Below are positions 1-9,120 of a stretch of 64,000 nt of DNA, piece by piece (the first letter of the stretch is position 1; each line of letters opens with the position of its first letter). Below the pieces are notes generated by a model that saw nothing but the letters and a program-made list of their open reading frames with translations, was not told where the DNA came from and did no database searches. Both the position numbers and the translations under genes were made by a program. The stretch comes from Tessaracoccus aquimaris (GTDB lineage Bacteria; Actinomycetota; Actinomycetes; Propionibacteriales; Propionibacteriaceae): the NCBI RefSeq assembly GCF_001997345.1, contig NZ_CP019606.1, forward strand, positions 3,038,001 through 3,102,000, written 5' to 3'.

Positions 1-84
1 GTTGGTGCCGAAGGGGTCGGTTCCGGTCCATCCGACGGTCCAGAGACCGAAGGAGAACTTGTCGTCTTTGGTGGGGGTGCGCAT
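1..84 (-). CDS. xylA: Xylose isomerase, N-terminal 28 residues (cut by window edge)
   Basis: The minus strand from an ATG at 84 reads into the window edge and encodes residues including KFSFGLWTVGW followed by DPFG, the typical N-terminus of actinobacterial D-xylose isomerase. That cytoplasmic enzyme converts D-xylose to D-xylulose. A GAGGAA ribosome-binding site lies about 4 bases upstream of the ATG. The gene is divergent from a ROK-family regulator, the usual XylR/xylA arrangement. Only 28 codons are visible, so the family call rests on this short, well-conserved stretch. Confidence 0.85.
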   Translation of the reverse strand, partial: MRTPTKDDKFSFGLWTVGWTGTDPFGTN

Positions 85-135
85 TTGTTCCTCGCTGATT
101 GTTGTTGTTTGGACGACGACGTCCCTATTAGTTTC

Positions 136-170
136 AGTATAATACTTATCTCGTCGCGGGTTAGTGTCAA
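136..170 (-). promoter_or_regulatory. Divergent xylA / ROK regulator control region with small palindrome
   Basis: The spacer between xylA (minus) and the ROK gene (plus) is AT-rich against its surroundings. On the minus strand TTGACA (165-170) precedes an AT-rich -10 zone (138-150). The sequence AGTATAATACT at 136-146 is an 11-bp palindrome with a single central base and contains a consensus TATAAT on the plus strand. ROK repressors bind palindromes in such divergent spacers, so it is a plausible operator overlapping the promoter. The spacing from -35 to -10 is not ideal. Confidence 0.5.
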
Positions 171-198
171 CCCCGGGGAAGTTGAGCATTGGAGCCAC

Positions 199-1395
199 AT
201 GACACCGCAGGATCCCTCGGCCGCGAAGATGACACAGTCCTCTGTGCGCTCGGCCAACCTCGCCCTGGTCCTCAGTCGGATTCCCGGCGAGGAGGGTTCC
301 GTGTCCCGCGCCGACATCGCGGCCCAACTCGGCATGACCCGCTCGACCGTCTCCAGGCTGATCGACGACCTGATCGTCGGCCGCCTCGTGCGCGAGGGCG
401 AGACCTCCGCTGGCGGCAGGGGGCGCCCGGCGGTCCCGCTGAACCTGCAGCGCCGCTCGGTGGTCTCCCTCGGGCTGGAGGTCAACGTCGAGCGCCTCGT
501 CGCGACCCTCGTCGACCTGACGGGCGAGGTCCTCGTCGTGCGGCAGCGCGATCTCGACGTCGTCGCCCTCGATCCCGCGGACGCCATGGGTCAGTTGGCC
601 GAACTGGCGACCGAGGCCCTCGAAGGCAGGCCGGCCGGATCGCGGCTGACCGGGGCGACCCTCGCGCTGCCCGGCCTGCTCGACCGCTCCGGGACGCGCG
701 TGCTGCGCGCTCCGAACCTCGGCTGGGAGGGCGTCGAGCCGTCCGCGCTGTGGCGGTTGAGCGTCGACGGCGAGCCGGTTGCGCTCCGCTCGGCCAACGA
801 CATCGACTGCTCCGCCCTGACGGTGCTGCGCGACGACCCGCAGGCCTCCTTCATCTACGTCACGGGCGAGGTCGGCATCGGCTCCGCCGTCGCCATCAAC
901 GGCGAGATCCTCGCGGGCCGCAGCGGCTGGGCCGCGGAACTCGGCCACGTCTGTGTCGACCCGCACGGCCACCTGTGCGGCTGCGGGTCGATCGGCTGCC
1001 TCGAGTCGGTCGCGGGCGCGCGGGGCCTGCTGCGCGACAGCGGACAGCCCGGCGTCGCCAGCCTGATCGCGGCCGCGGAGGCGGACGAGGACTTGGCGCT
1101 CGCCACGATCGAGGGCGCCGCCGACGCGCTCGGGATCGCGCTGAGCGCCGCCCTGAACCTCCTCGACGTCGAGAACATCCGACTGGGCGGGCACCTGGGC
1201 CAACTCGAGCCATTCATGCGTGACCGGCTCGCGGCCGTGCTGAACCAGCGCGTGCTGTGGGCACGACACTCCGGCATCGAGGTGGAGGTGGTGGAACGCG
1301 CCCCGCTGCGCGCCGCGATGGGCGCGGGGCTCGCCGGGCTCGGCCAGGTGATCGCCGACCCTGCGACCTGGATCGACGAGTTGCTGGCCGACTGA
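199..1395 (+). CDS. ROK-family transcriptional regulator (XylR-like)
   Basis: The 398-residue protein has an N-terminal winged helix (about residues 30-80, with the recognition stretch MTRSTVSRLIDDL) and a C-terminal ROK sugar-kinase-like domain. The ROK zinc-binding motif CGCGSIGCLE is near residue 260. Position beside and divergent from xylA suggests a xylose-responsive repressor. I chose the ATG at 199 because a GGAG lies 4 bases upstream and the conserved domain begins soon after. The reading frame is open further upstream to 85, but that part overlaps the promoter. An ATG at 229 is an alternative start. The xylose ligand is inferred from context only. Confidence 0.85.
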   Translation: MTPQDPSAAKMTQSSVRSANLALVLSRIPGEEGSVSRADIAAQLGMTRSTVSRLIDDLIVGRLVREGETSAGGRGRPAVPLNLQRRSVVSLGLEVNVERLVATLVDLTGEVLVVRQRDLDVVALDPADAMGQLAELATEALEGRPAGSRLTGATLALPGLLDRSGTRVLRAPNLGWEGVEPSALWRLSVDGEPVALRSANDIDCSALTVLRDDPQASFIYVTGEVGIGSAVAINGEILAGRSGWAAELGHVCVDPHGHLCGCGSIGCLESVAGARGLLRDSGQPGVASLIAAAEADEDLALATIEGAADALGIALSAALNLLDVENIRLGGHLGQLEPFMRDRLAAVLNQRVLWARHSGIEVEVVERAPLRAAMGAGLAGLGQVIADPATWIDELLAD

Positions 1396-1402
1396 GCGGC
1401 GC

Positions 1403-2596
1403 TCAGGCGTCGAAGGTGGTGCGCCCCGTCGGCTCGGGGACCTGATGCCAGGTGCCGTCTGACGCCGAGGCCGCCGCCGCGCTTGCGATGCCCGCAGCCA
1501 CGAGCCCATCCGCGACGCTCGGCGCGAGTTGGCGACCGGTCGCGATCGACTCGAGGAACAGCTTCGCCTCGATCGTCTTGAGGTCGTCGAAGCTCAGCCC
1601 CATGCCGCCGCCGGGCTGGAAGCGGCCGAACTCGCCGAAGCCGGGCTCGGTCATCGTCCGGGTGAAGCCGTAGCCGCGCTCCCCCGCGAGGCACACGTCC
1701 ACCTCGTTCATCCGCTCGAAGTTCCACTTGGCGGAGCCGAGGCTGCCGAACAGTTCGAACCCGTAGTCGCAGCGCGCGCCGATGGCGATCCGCGACGACT
1801 CGAAGGTGCCCATGGTGCCCGACCCGAAGCGGGCGATCACCGCGGCGTAGTCCTCGTTCTCGACGGGGAGCGCTGGCGCGTCGGGGTCGGCCCGCACGCC
1901 GTGGCCCTGACCGCCCGCCAGCGGAGCGGGGCGCTCGCTGATGAACGTGCGGGTCGCGGAGGTGACCCCGCGGATCGGCCCGACCAGGTACTGCGCCAGG
2001 TCGAAGCCGTGGCTGAGCAGGTCGCCGAGGACGCCGGAGCCCGCCTGCTCCTTCACGAACCGCCAGGTGCGCGGGCCCTCCGGTGACGCGGAGTAGTCGG
2101 CGTTCAGCCAGACCCGGATCGAGCGGATCTCGCCGAGCGTTCCCTCGCGGATCAGCCTGCGGACGTGGCCGACCGCGGGCGCGTGGCGGTAGTTGAAGCC
2201 GACCGACGTGACGAGCCCGGACGCCTCCACGGCGTCGGCGATCTGCCGCGACTGCTCGACCCCGGTGCCCATCGGCTTCTCGATCCAGAACGGCTTGCCC
2301 GCGGCTACGGCGGCGAGCGCGAAGTCGCGGTGCAGGAAGTTGGGCGCGCAGATCGACACCGCATCCACGTCGGGATGCGTCAGCACCCGCTGGATGTCGT
2401 CCGTGGTCTCCCGGTAGCCGAACCGCTCAACGGCCGTGTTCGCGTTGGCCTCGGATGGGTCGGCGACGATGACCAGGTCCGGGTCGATCCCGAGGTCGGG
2501 ATAGTTCTCGCGCACTGCGAGGTAGGCCTTCGAGTGCAGCATGCCCATCCAGCCAGCAGAGATCAGGCCGATGCCGAGGCGTCGTCGAGTCGTCAT
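1403..2596 (-). CDS. Gfo/Idh/MocA family NAD(P)-dependent oxidoreductase
   Basis: The 397-residue cytoplasmic dehydrogenase has an N-terminal Rossmann fold (degenerate glycine motif GLISAGWMG near residue 10), the family motif EKPMG near residue 110, and the C-terminal Gfo/Idh/MocA substrate domain. It starts 8 bases after the stop of another Gfo/Idh/MocA gene, with GAGGG as ribosome-binding site, so the two form an operon. Members oxidise sugars or cyclitols, and the substrate cannot be read from sequence. Closeness to xylose genes and to the inositol cluster points to carbohydrate catabolism. Confidence 0.85.
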   Translation of the reverse strand: MTTRRRLGIGLISAGWMGMLHSKAYLAVRENYPDLGIDPDLVIVADPSEANANTAVERFGYRETTDDIQRVLTHPDVDAVSICAPNFLHRDFALAAVAAGKPFWIEKPMGTGVEQSRQIADAVEASGLVTSVGFNYRHAPAVGHVRRLIREGTLGEIRSIRVWLNADYSASPEGPRTWRFVKEQAGSGVLGDLLSHGFDLAQYLVGPIRGVTSATRTFISERPAPLAGGQGHGVRADPDAPALPVENEDYAAVIARFGSGTMGTFESSRIAIGARCDYGFELFGSLGSAKWNFERMNEVDVCLAGERGYGFTRTMTEPGFGEFGRFQPGGGMGLSFDDLKTIEAKLFLESIATGRQLAPSVADGLVAAGIASAAAASASDGTWHQVPEPTGRTTFDA

Positions 2597-2604
2597 GGTG
2601 GCCC

Positions 2605-3609
2605 TCAGTTCTTCAGGTCTGCGATGGCGACGGGCAGGCCCGTCTGGCGGGAGCGGACGGCGGCCTCGGAGAGGTACAGCGCCTCGAGCGCCTCAACCGG
2701 GGTGCAGGCGCGGTTCGCGGCGCCCTCGATCACGTCGAGGAAGTGCGCCAGTTCGGCGACGTACGCGTCCTCGAAGCGCTCGTGGTAGATCTGGTAGGGC
2801 TCGCCCTGCCGCCAGGAGAGATTCTCCTCGGCGCTGCGCAGCGGGGCACGGTCGTCGAGGCCGACGAAGATGCCGCCCTCGGTGCCGAAGATCTCGAGGC
2901 GCACGTCGTGGCCCGCCCCGTTGTTGCGACTTGCGCTGACGAGGGCGACCATCCCGTTGTCGTAGGTCACAAGCGAACTGCCGGAGTCGACGTCGCCGTG
3001 CTCGGCGAAGTAGGGCTCGCCCATCGTGGAGCCGACGGTGTAGACGCTGACCGGAGTCAGGCCGGTGATCCAGGAGATGGCGTCGAAGTCGTGGCTGTTG
3101 CAGTCGCGGAACAGGCCACCGGAGGTCGCGACGTAGGCGGGCGACGGCGGCGCGGCGTCGAAGGTGGTGGCGTGCATGGTGTGGACGCCGCCGAACCGGC
3201 CCTCGCGGTAGGCCTCGCGGGCCCGGTTGAAGCCTGCGTCGAAGCGGCGCTGGAAGCCGATCTGGACGACGACGTCCGGCCGCCTCTCCGCGTGCTCGAC
3301 CACGGCGCGCGTGGTCTCGAGGTCGATCGCGATCGGCTTCTCGCAGAATGTCGGCAGCCCTGCGTCGAGGGCCAGGTGCAGCAGTTCGGCGTGCCGCGAG
3401 GTCTTGGCGGTGATCGCGACGCCGTCCACGTCGCCGAAGGCCTCCTCGACCGTGACCGCGCGGGCCTTGCCGGAGAGCGTCGCGGCGAGTTCGTCGGCGC
3501 GCCCCTCGACGAAGTCGGCCAGCAGGAGTTCGTCGACGCGCTCCATGGCGTCGAGTCGGGCGGCGTGTGCCGAGCCGATGATGCCAGAGCCGACCAGGGA
3601 GATGCGCAT
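2605..3609 (-). CDS. Gfo/Idh/MocA family oxidoreductase, inositol-dehydrogenase-like
   Basis: This 334-residue protein begins with the NAD-binding motif VGSGIIGSAHAARL and carries EKPIA near residue 90 and the C-terminal substrate domain. The overall pattern, including SGGLFRDCNSHDFD, resembles inositol 2-dehydrogenase (IolG)-like enzymes. I chose the ATG at 3609 because AAAGGA sits 7 bases upstream and the Rossmann strand starts immediately; the frame is open to 3657. It is the first gene of a pair with the downstream dehydrogenase. A role on inositol or a related sugar is an inference from family and neighbourhood. Confidence 0.85.
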   Translation of the reverse strand: MRISLVGSGIIGSAHAARLDAMERVDELLLADFVEGRADELAATLSGKARAVTVEEAFGDVDGVAITAKTSRHAELLHLALDAGLPTFCEKPIAIDLETTRAVVEHAERRPDVVVQIGFQRRFDAGFNRAREAYREGRFGGVHTMHATTFDAAPPSPAYVATSGGLFRDCNSHDFDAISWITGLTPVSVYTVGSTMGEPYFAEHGDVDSGSSLVTYDNGMVALVSASRNNGAGHDVRLEIFGTEGGIFVGLDDRAPLRSAEENLSWRQGEPYQIYHERFEDAYVAELAHFLDVIEGAANRACTPVEALEALYLSEAAVRSRQTGLPVAIADLKN

Positions 3610-3742
3610 ACGGCGTCCTTTCACGTGCGGGACCGGGGGCGCGTCGATTCCGACCACCCGAACGGACCGGTCAATTCCTGTCCAGCCAGCGTAGGCCGCG
3701 GAGCATCGCCACGCACCGCGGACGCGGCGCGACTAGGCACTT

Positions 3743-4219
3743 TCAGTCGCGCGGCATCTCGCAGGAATCGGTGCCGCCAGGAAGTCGCTGACGGTTGCGG
3801 GCCACGGCGCGGTAGGCGCGCTCGACGATCCAGCGCAGGCCGGGCAGCGTCAGGAGGGTCCCCAGGATCGGCCAGGGCCAGCGGCCGGCGCGCAGCACCC
3901 GGGCGATCGCGGCGCCGCCGGTGAACACGTCGCCGTCTGCAAGAACGTGCAGCGACTCCGCACACTTATCCACAGTCAGCCCGAGCGCGGCCAGGTCCTG
4001 CGACTGGAACGAACGAGCCTCGGCGTCCGCGCCTAGCCAGGGCCGGGTCATGGCGCGGGCCGATGACGTGCAGAACCCGCAATCGGCGTCGAAGAGCACC
4101 AGCGGCACGCGGCGAGGCGACTTGTCCACCGGGTTATCCCCAGTCACGCTGGCGCGGCCCACAGCCGCATCGCCCCTTGTCGGAGACGTATCGCCGCTGC
4201 GCTCCGCGTTCTCAGTCAC
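3743..4219 (-). CDS. DCC-family (DUF393) thiol-disulfide oxidoreductase-like protein
   Basis: A small protein with the DCC-family signature DADCGFC (cysteines near residues 47 and 50) preceded by a beta strand (VPLVLF), and a C-terminal WPWP/YRAVARNR region typical of DUF393. The family is predicted to be a thioredoxin-like redox protein of unknown partner. The likely GTG start at 4219 overlaps the end of lgt by 8 bases (GTGACTGA), so the two are probably translationally coupled. A second in-frame GTG lies about 24 codons downstream. Its exact start is uncertain. Confidence 0.75.
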   Translation of the reverse strand: MTENAERSGDTSPTRGDAAVGRASVTGDNPVDKSPRRVPLVLFDADCGFCTSSARAMTRPWLGADAEARSFQSQDLAALGLTVDKCAESLHVLADGDVFTGGAAIARVLRAGRWPWPILGTLLTLPGLRWIVERAYRAVARNRQRLPGGTDSCEMPRD

Positions 4220-5240
4220 TGGCCCGAGTCTCCTCTTGTGGATAACTAGCGGCCTCGTCCTCCACAGCGCTCTGCTCGGGATGGTTCCCGTCCTCCTCAG
4301 CCGCGGATGGTTCGTCCGCCGCCGCCTCGTCGCTCTCGGCATCCGGGGCGTCAGCCTCCGCCTGTTCGGCGTCGTCGGCTCCGGAGTTATCCTCCGGGTT
4401 GTCCACAGGCTCCTCGACGTCGCTGATCCGGCGCGCCCGCGACCACAGCCACAGGGCGACGCCCGCCAGGATCATCGGCACCGACAGCCACTGCCCCATG
4501 CTGAGGCCCATGCCGAGCAGGCCGAGGTAGGAGTCGGGCTCGCGCCAGTACTCGGCGATGAAGCGGAACAGTCCGTAGCCCGCAAGGAAGAAGCCTGCGA
4601 CCTGGCCGCGGTAGCGGGGCTTGGCGGCGTACCACCAGAGCAGCACGAACAGCAGCACGCCCTCCAGCAGCATCTGGTAGAGCTGCGATGGGTGCCGCGG
4701 GACGTTGCCGCCGGTCGGGAAGATCATCGCCCACGGCAGGTCGGCGGGCGCCTCGCGGCCCCACAGCTCACCGTTGATGAAGTTGCCGAGTCGGCCGGCC
4801 GCCAGCCCGATCGGGGCGGCGGGCACGAGGAAGTCGGCGACCTGCAGGAAGGGGCGCTTCTGACGCCACGCGTAGTAGGCGATGCCGAGCGCCACGCCGA
4901 CGGCGCCGCCGTGGAAGCTCATGCCGCCGTCCCACACCTTGAAGATGTCGAGCGGGGCCGCCAGGTAGCGCGCGGGCTGGTAGAAGAGGCAATAGCCGAG
5001 CCGGCCGCCGATCAGCACGCCCGCGATGGCGGCGAGCAGCAGGTCCTCGACGTCGCTCGGGGCCCAGGGCTTCGGCTTGGTGATCGAGCTGTACGGCTCC
5101 TTGCGGAGCCTGCGGCGCATCAGCACGTAGCCGAGCGCGAACGCGACCAGGTACATGATCGCGTACCAGTGGATCTTCAGCCCGAAGATGTTGATCGCCA
5201 CCGGGTCGAAGTCTGGGAAGGTCAGCACCAAGCTCGTCAC
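4212..5240 (-). CDS. lgt: Prolipoprotein diacylglyceryl transferase
   Basis: Lgt transfers diacylglycerol from phosphatidylglycerol to the lipobox cysteine of prelipoproteins in the cytoplasmic membrane. The 342-residue protein has several hydrophobic segments, an N-terminal HWYAIMY motif (residues 24-30) and the Lgt signature GRLGNFINGE near residue 150. The C-terminal 80 residues are a highly acidic, Ala/Glu/Asp-rich extension beyond the enzyme fold, a feature seen in some actinobacterial Lgt proteins. The start is GTG at 5240, 4 bases after the stop of the lactonase-like gene. No strong ribosome-binding site is visible there, which suggests coupling to the gene before it. Confidence 0.93.
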   Translation of the reverse strand: MTSLVLTFPDFDPVAINIFGLKIHWYAIMYLVAFALGYVLMRRRLRKEPYSSITKPKPWAPSDVEDLLLAAIAGVLIGGRLGYCLFYQPARYLAAPLDIFKVWDGGMSFHGGAVGVALGIAYYAWRQKRPFLQVADFLVPAAPIGLAAGRLGNFINGELWGREAPADLPWAMIFPTGGNVPRHPSQLYQMLLEGVLLFVLLWWYAAKPRYRGQVAGFFLAGYGLFRFIAEYWREPDSYLGLLGMGLSMGQWLSVPMILAGVALWLWSRARRISDVEEPVDNPEDNSGADDAEQAEADAPDAESDEAAADEPSAAEEDGNHPEQSAVEDEAASYPQEETRASD

Positions 5241-5244
5241 GGGG

Positions 5245-6216
5245 TCAAGCTTGCCATGCCGCGGCGGAGGCTCCGAGCGTCACCATGGCGGTGGGGGTCG
5301 GCACGGCCACCCGCAGCGCCTCCGCGCCCGTGTCAGGGTCGCTGACGACGACCTCGTCAGAGCGCTCCCCGGCCACCACGAGGCGACCGTCGATCATCCC
5401 CAGGAATCGGGGCCAGGCCACGCCCGCCGGGCGGCTGCCGGTGAGGGCCACCCCGTCGGGGGTTGGTCGCAGCGTGAAGATCCGGTCGCAGCCTCGCACC
5501 GCGACGAGCACCGACGCGCCGTCCGCGACGATCCCGGAGGCGAAGTCGCGGGTCCCGGGTGCCGGGCAGCCGAGCGGGAGGGTGTGGGCGACCCGCCAGC
5601 GGTCCGCGTCGCGCACCAGCGTGACGACCTCGCAGCTCAGTTCGGTGAGGACGTGCAGCACGCCCGGAGAGGACTCGACGGCGTGCCGCGGCCCCGATCC
5701 CTCGGCGAGCGACAGCCTCTGCTGCTCGGCTTCGCCGCGCCACCAGCGCAGCACGTCGAGGCCCATGTCGACGGTCAGCGTCGAACCGTCCGTCAGAGGC
5801 AGCGCCATGTGCGCGCGGGATCGCCGGTCGGCGTGTGACGGGAGCACGGGCAGGCTGGCGGCGGCCCCGAGGGAGCCATCCGGTCCGATCGGCAGCACGT
5901 CGACGCTCCCGTCGCCCCAGCACGACACCCAGGCCGCCCCGCCGACCACCGCGAGGTGGCACGGCCCGTCGCCGACCGCGACGGGCGGCCCGAGCGGCTC
6001 GACTCCCGGGCCGACCCGGAACGCCTGCACCGCCGCGTCACCCTCGAGGCAGGCGTACAGCACCGGGAGCCGCGGGTGCCCCGTCAGCCACGACGGCGAC
6101 GGGGCCTCCGCGGCAAGCTCGTAGGTCCACTCGCCGCCGTCAGTGCGCGACACGCGCCCGATGCCCGCGGCGCCGCCACCCTCCCCGCGTCGGGAGCCGC
6201 CCACCCAGAAAGTCAC
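5245..6216 (-). CDS. Lactonase-family beta-propeller protein (6-phosphogluconolactonase-like)
   Basis: A 323-residue protein with repeated blades of the YbhE/Pgl lactonase family. Seen motifs include GDGPCHLAVV, a WVSCWGDGSVDVL blade and GSGPRHAVES, matching the G-P-R-H pattern of the family. Such enzymes hydrolyse 6-phosphogluconolactone or related lactones in the cytoplasm. It lies directly upstream of lgt on the same strand. The family call is good, while the substrate is inferred. A sugar-lactone role would fit a region rich in Gfo/Idh/MocA dehydrogenases, which produce lactones. Confidence 0.75.
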   Translation of the reverse strand: MTFWVGGSRRGEGGGAAGIGRVSRTDGGEWTYELAAEAPSPSWLTGHPRLPVLYACLEGDAAVQAFRVGPGVEPLGPPVAVGDGPCHLAVVGGAAWVSCWGDGSVDVLPIGPDGSLGAAASLPVLPSHADRRSRAHMALPLTDGSTLTVDMGLDVLRWWRGEAEQQRLSLAEGSGPRHAVESSPGVLHVLTELSCEVVTLVRDADRWRVAHTLPLGCPAPGTRDFASGIVADGASVLVAVRGCDRIFTLRPTPDGVALTGSRPAGVAWPRFLGMIDGRLVVAGERSDEVVVSDPDTGAEALRVAVPTPTAMVTLGASAAAWQA

Positions 6217-6271
6217 GGCCTCACGCTACATCCCGAGAAAACTGTCGGAGGCGGGGTGTGGACTTGGATCC

Positions 6272-6586
6272 ATGAGCACGACGATCGACACCGGCCTTGC
6301 CGACCTGATCACCATCTACGAGGTGCGCGCCCACCTGGAGGCGCTGCGTCCCGACCTCGCCGACGCGGTCACGGTCGACGGCGAACGCCCGAGGCTGTCG
6401 CTCCGACTGACGACGGGCGCGGCGGTGACGCTGGAGAGGAGCGACCAGTCGACGACCGGCTGGGCCGTGATCTCGCCCGCGGTGCACGGCATCGTGACGC
6501 CCGCGCTGGGGGCGGCGGGCATGGCCGACGCGATGGTCTCGCTCGTCGGCCTGCTCGGCCCGGCGCCGCTGCATCGGGTCGCGTAG
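6272..6586 (+). CDS. Small hypothetical protein (104 aa)
   Basis: The ATG at 6272 opens a 104-residue, soluble, Ala/Leu-rich protein with no motif I recognise. It is divergent from the lactonase-like gene and followed by a strong hairpin terminator, and its third-position GC is high, which supports real coding. No clear Shine-Dalgarno is present upstream, so the mRNA may be leaderless or the start slightly different. Function unknown. Confidence 0.6.
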   Translation: MSTTIDTGLADLITIYEVRAHLEALRPDLADAVTVDGERPRLSLRLTTGAAVTLERSDQSTTGWAVISPAVHGIVTPALGAAGMADAMVSLVGLLGPAPLHRVA

Positions 6587-6600
6587 AGAGACGGGGGACA

Positions 6601-6636
6601 AGTAATGGGGCGGGCCGTCTGGCCCGCCCCATTACT
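6601..6636. terminator. Bidirectional hairpin terminator
   Basis: A perfect 16-bp inverted repeat (AGTAATGGGGCGGGCC and its complement) with a 4-base GTCT loop lies between the convergent ends of the small hypothetical gene (plus) and mmsA (minus). It is suited to stop transcription from both sides. Confidence 0.9.
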
Positions 6637-6657
6637 CCTTGTGCGTAGGTCTTCTCG

Positions 6658-8153
6658 TCACTCTTCGCGCTGGAAGGACATCGTCGCCGCGTAGGCCTTC
6701 TCGGATGGCCAGCGGGTGGTGATCGCCTTGAGCTTGGTGTAGAATTTCACGCCTTCGGGCCGTGGATGTGGAGGTCGCCCAGCAGCGACTCCTTCCAGCC
6801 GCCGAAGGAGTAGTAGGCCACCGGCGTCGGGATCGGCACGTTGACGCCGACCATGCCTGCCTCCACGTCGAGGGTGAAGCGACGAGCGACGCCGCCGTCG
6901 TTGGTGAAGATCGCGGAGCCGTTGCCGAACTCGCAGCCGTTGACGATCTCGATCGCCTCGGCGTAGCTGTCGGCGTGCACGATCGTCAGCACCGGGCCGA
7001 AGACCTCCTCGTAGTACGCGGGCGCCTCGAGCGGGACGTCGTCGAGGATGGTGGGGCCGAGCCAGAAGCCGTCCTCGTGGCCGTCGACGGTGAGGCCGCG
7101 GCCGTCGAGCACGACCGTGGCGCCGCGCTTCTCCGCGTCATCGATGAGGCCGGTGATGCGCTCCTTGGCGGCCTTCGAGATGACCGGGCCCATGTTGACG
7201 CCCTCGTCGAGGCCGTTTCCGACCTTGATCTTCTCGCCGAATGCCTTGACCATGTCTGCCAGCTTCGGGCCGATGCCGCCGACGGCGACCACGACGGGGA
7301 GCGCCATGCAGCGCTCGCCCGCGGCACCGAAGGCGGCGGCGGCGATGTGCTGGGCGGCGAACTCGAGGTCGGAGTCGGGCATCACGATGGCGTGGTTGTT
7401 CGCGCCGCCGAGGGCCTGGACGCGCTTGCCGTTTGCGGTGCCGACCTCCTGGATGATGTGGGCGACCGGGGTCGAGCCGACGAACGAGATCGCGTCGATG
7501 CCGGGGTGCTCCAGGATGCTGGTGACGATGTCACGGTTGCCGGAGACGACGTTGAAGACGCCGTCAGGCAGGCCCGCCTCCTTGTAGAGCTTCGCGATCA
7601 GCAGCGACGCGGTCGGCGTCGGGCTGGCCGGCTTCAGGATGAAGGAGTTGCCGGTGGCGATAGCGACCGGGTGCATCCACATCGGGACCATGATGGGGAA
7701 GTTGAAGGGGCAGATGCCCGCGACGACGCCCACCGGCTGGTGCACGGTGTGGATGTCGACGCCGGAGGAGATGTCGTAGGAGTACTCGCCCTTGAGCGCG
7801 GCGTTGATGCCGCACGCGAAGTCGAGGGTCTCGCGACCACGCTGGATCTCACCGAGGGCGTCGCCGTAGTCCTTGCCGTGCTCCGCGACGATCGACTTGG
7901 CCAGTTCGTCCTGGTTGGCGAGCACCAGTTCGCGCATCTTGAACATGATGGCCGTGCGCTTGGCCAGCGAGGTCTTCGCCCAGGCCTTCTGCGCCTCGAC
8001 GGCGACCTCGACGGCGTGGTCGAGGTCGGCCTTGCTCGCGGCGAGCAGTTCGGACTCCACCTTGCCGGTGGCCGGGTTCTCGACCGGGATGGTTCCGACC
8101 GGCTGGCCCTCGTACGGGGCCCCGTTGATCCAGTGGGTGATCGTCTGCGTCAT
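6658..8153 (-). CDS. mmsA: Methylmalonate/malonate-semialdehyde dehydrogenase (one-base frameshift near its end)
   Basis: This CoA-acylating aldehyde dehydrogenase (IolA/MmsA) converts malonate semialdehyde from inositol, or methylmalonate semialdehyde from valine, to acetyl- or propionyl-CoA. Visible features are the ALDH core CPFNFPIMVPMW, the active-site stretch GAAGERCMALP (catalytic Cys near residue 284) and EEVFGPVL. AGGAG-like GGAAGG precedes the ATG at 8153. The frame stops early at 6747, but restoring one G in the run at 6757-6759 continues it with GVKFYTKLKAITTRW to a stop at 6658. That gives 498 residues, the normal family length. I therefore treat it as one gene with a sequencing-type frameshift. 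Confidence 0.9.
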
Positions 8154-8214
8154 GTATCTGCCTTCCGTTGAACGGCGCATCGGTTTCGACTCGGCCCGGC
8201 ACCTGCGCTGGGCA

Positions 8215-8227
8215 TTTGTACATACAA
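8215..8227 (-). promoter_or_regulatory. Putative GntR (IolR-like) operator upstream of mmsA
   Basis: TTGTACATACAA at 8216-8227 is a palindrome with 5-bp arms and a 2-bp centre, about 63 bases upstream of the mmsA start. Read on the minus strand it gives TGTATGTACAAAT, which matches the site before the transaldolase (TGTGTGTACAAAT) at all but one position. A similar site lies between iolC and gntR. This supports mmsA belonging to the inositol regulon. Confidence 0.55.
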
Positions 8228-8410
8228 TAACAGACGTGGGACGGGGCCTCAAGGGCGAAGTGTCCGCCCCGAGCGCACCCGCAGGGGCGATGGCGGGGTC
8301 GCGCCGACGTCCGCATTCGGCCTCTGTCAGTGGAGTTGTCCGCACATAGCGCGTCGACCCGGTCGACCGCGCGACCGACCGGATGGGCCGGGCGCGGTTA
8401 CTGTGACGCC

Positions 8411-9120
8411 ATGCAACTGCCGTCGACCCCCGACCTCGTCAGACACCCGTGGTGGCGGGCGCTGCGCCGCAACCCCAACGCCACGCTGCTCGCGGTGCAA
8501 CTGCTCTCGATCCTGATCTTCCCCTTCCTCGACGGGGACGCGAGCGCGTTGGGGCGCAGCCTGTTCAGCCTGCTCGGACTGCTGGTGCTGGTGCTGGCGA
8601 TCCGGGCCGTCAACGCGACCCCGATGTTCACCTGGGTCGGCATCGTGCTGCTGATCCCCGCGGTGATCATCACGGTGGCCGATGGCCTGTTCGGGTGGAC
8701 CCAGCCGCTGCACGTCTGGAGCGACGTGCTGCACATGCTGTTCTACGGCTACACGACGATTTCGCTGATCGTCTACATGTTCCGCGACGACAAGGTGACC
8801 CACGACGAACTGTTCGCGGTCGGCGCCTGCTTCACGGTGGCCGTGTGGACCTTCGCCTACGCCTACTCGATCATCGGGTTCCTCTACCCGGGGCGTTCGC
8901 GGCCGCGACGCCCGGCCCCGACCGGACGTGGATCGAACTGCTGTTCCTGAGTTGTACCACCATGACCTCGACGGGACTCTCGGACGTGGTGCCGGTGGTG
9001 CCGCTGGCCCGTTCGGTCGTGATGATCCAGCAGATCGCGGGCATGCTGTACGTCGCGATGGTGGTCGCCCGGCTGGTCGCGATGGGCCTGCGCCGCCGGG
9101 AGCGCTACGACAACGCCTAG
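8411..9120 (+). CDS. Ion channel family membrane protein (K+-channel-like pore; frameshifted)
   Basis: The N-terminal part (8411 to about 8890) encodes several hydrophobic segments. The frame then shifts by one base at the G run 8890-8893, and the continuation encodes FLSCTTMTSTGLSDVVPV followed by a final membrane helix. The pore segment resembles the two-transmembrane ion-channel filter region (T-T-x-T-S/T-x-G-x-S/D), though TSTGLSD departs from the K+ filter TVGYG. Restoring one G gives a 236-residue protein with about five membrane segments. The stop overlaps that of the convergent TIM-barrel gene. The ion specificity is not known. Confidence 0.75.

Noticed and set aside
2743..3924. Long plus-strand open frame over the dehydrogenase genes
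   Set aside because: It is antisense to two well-recognised genes and has a shadow composition typical of high-GC DNA.
6762..8171. 469-codon plus-strand frame
   Set aside because: Antisense shadow of mmsA.
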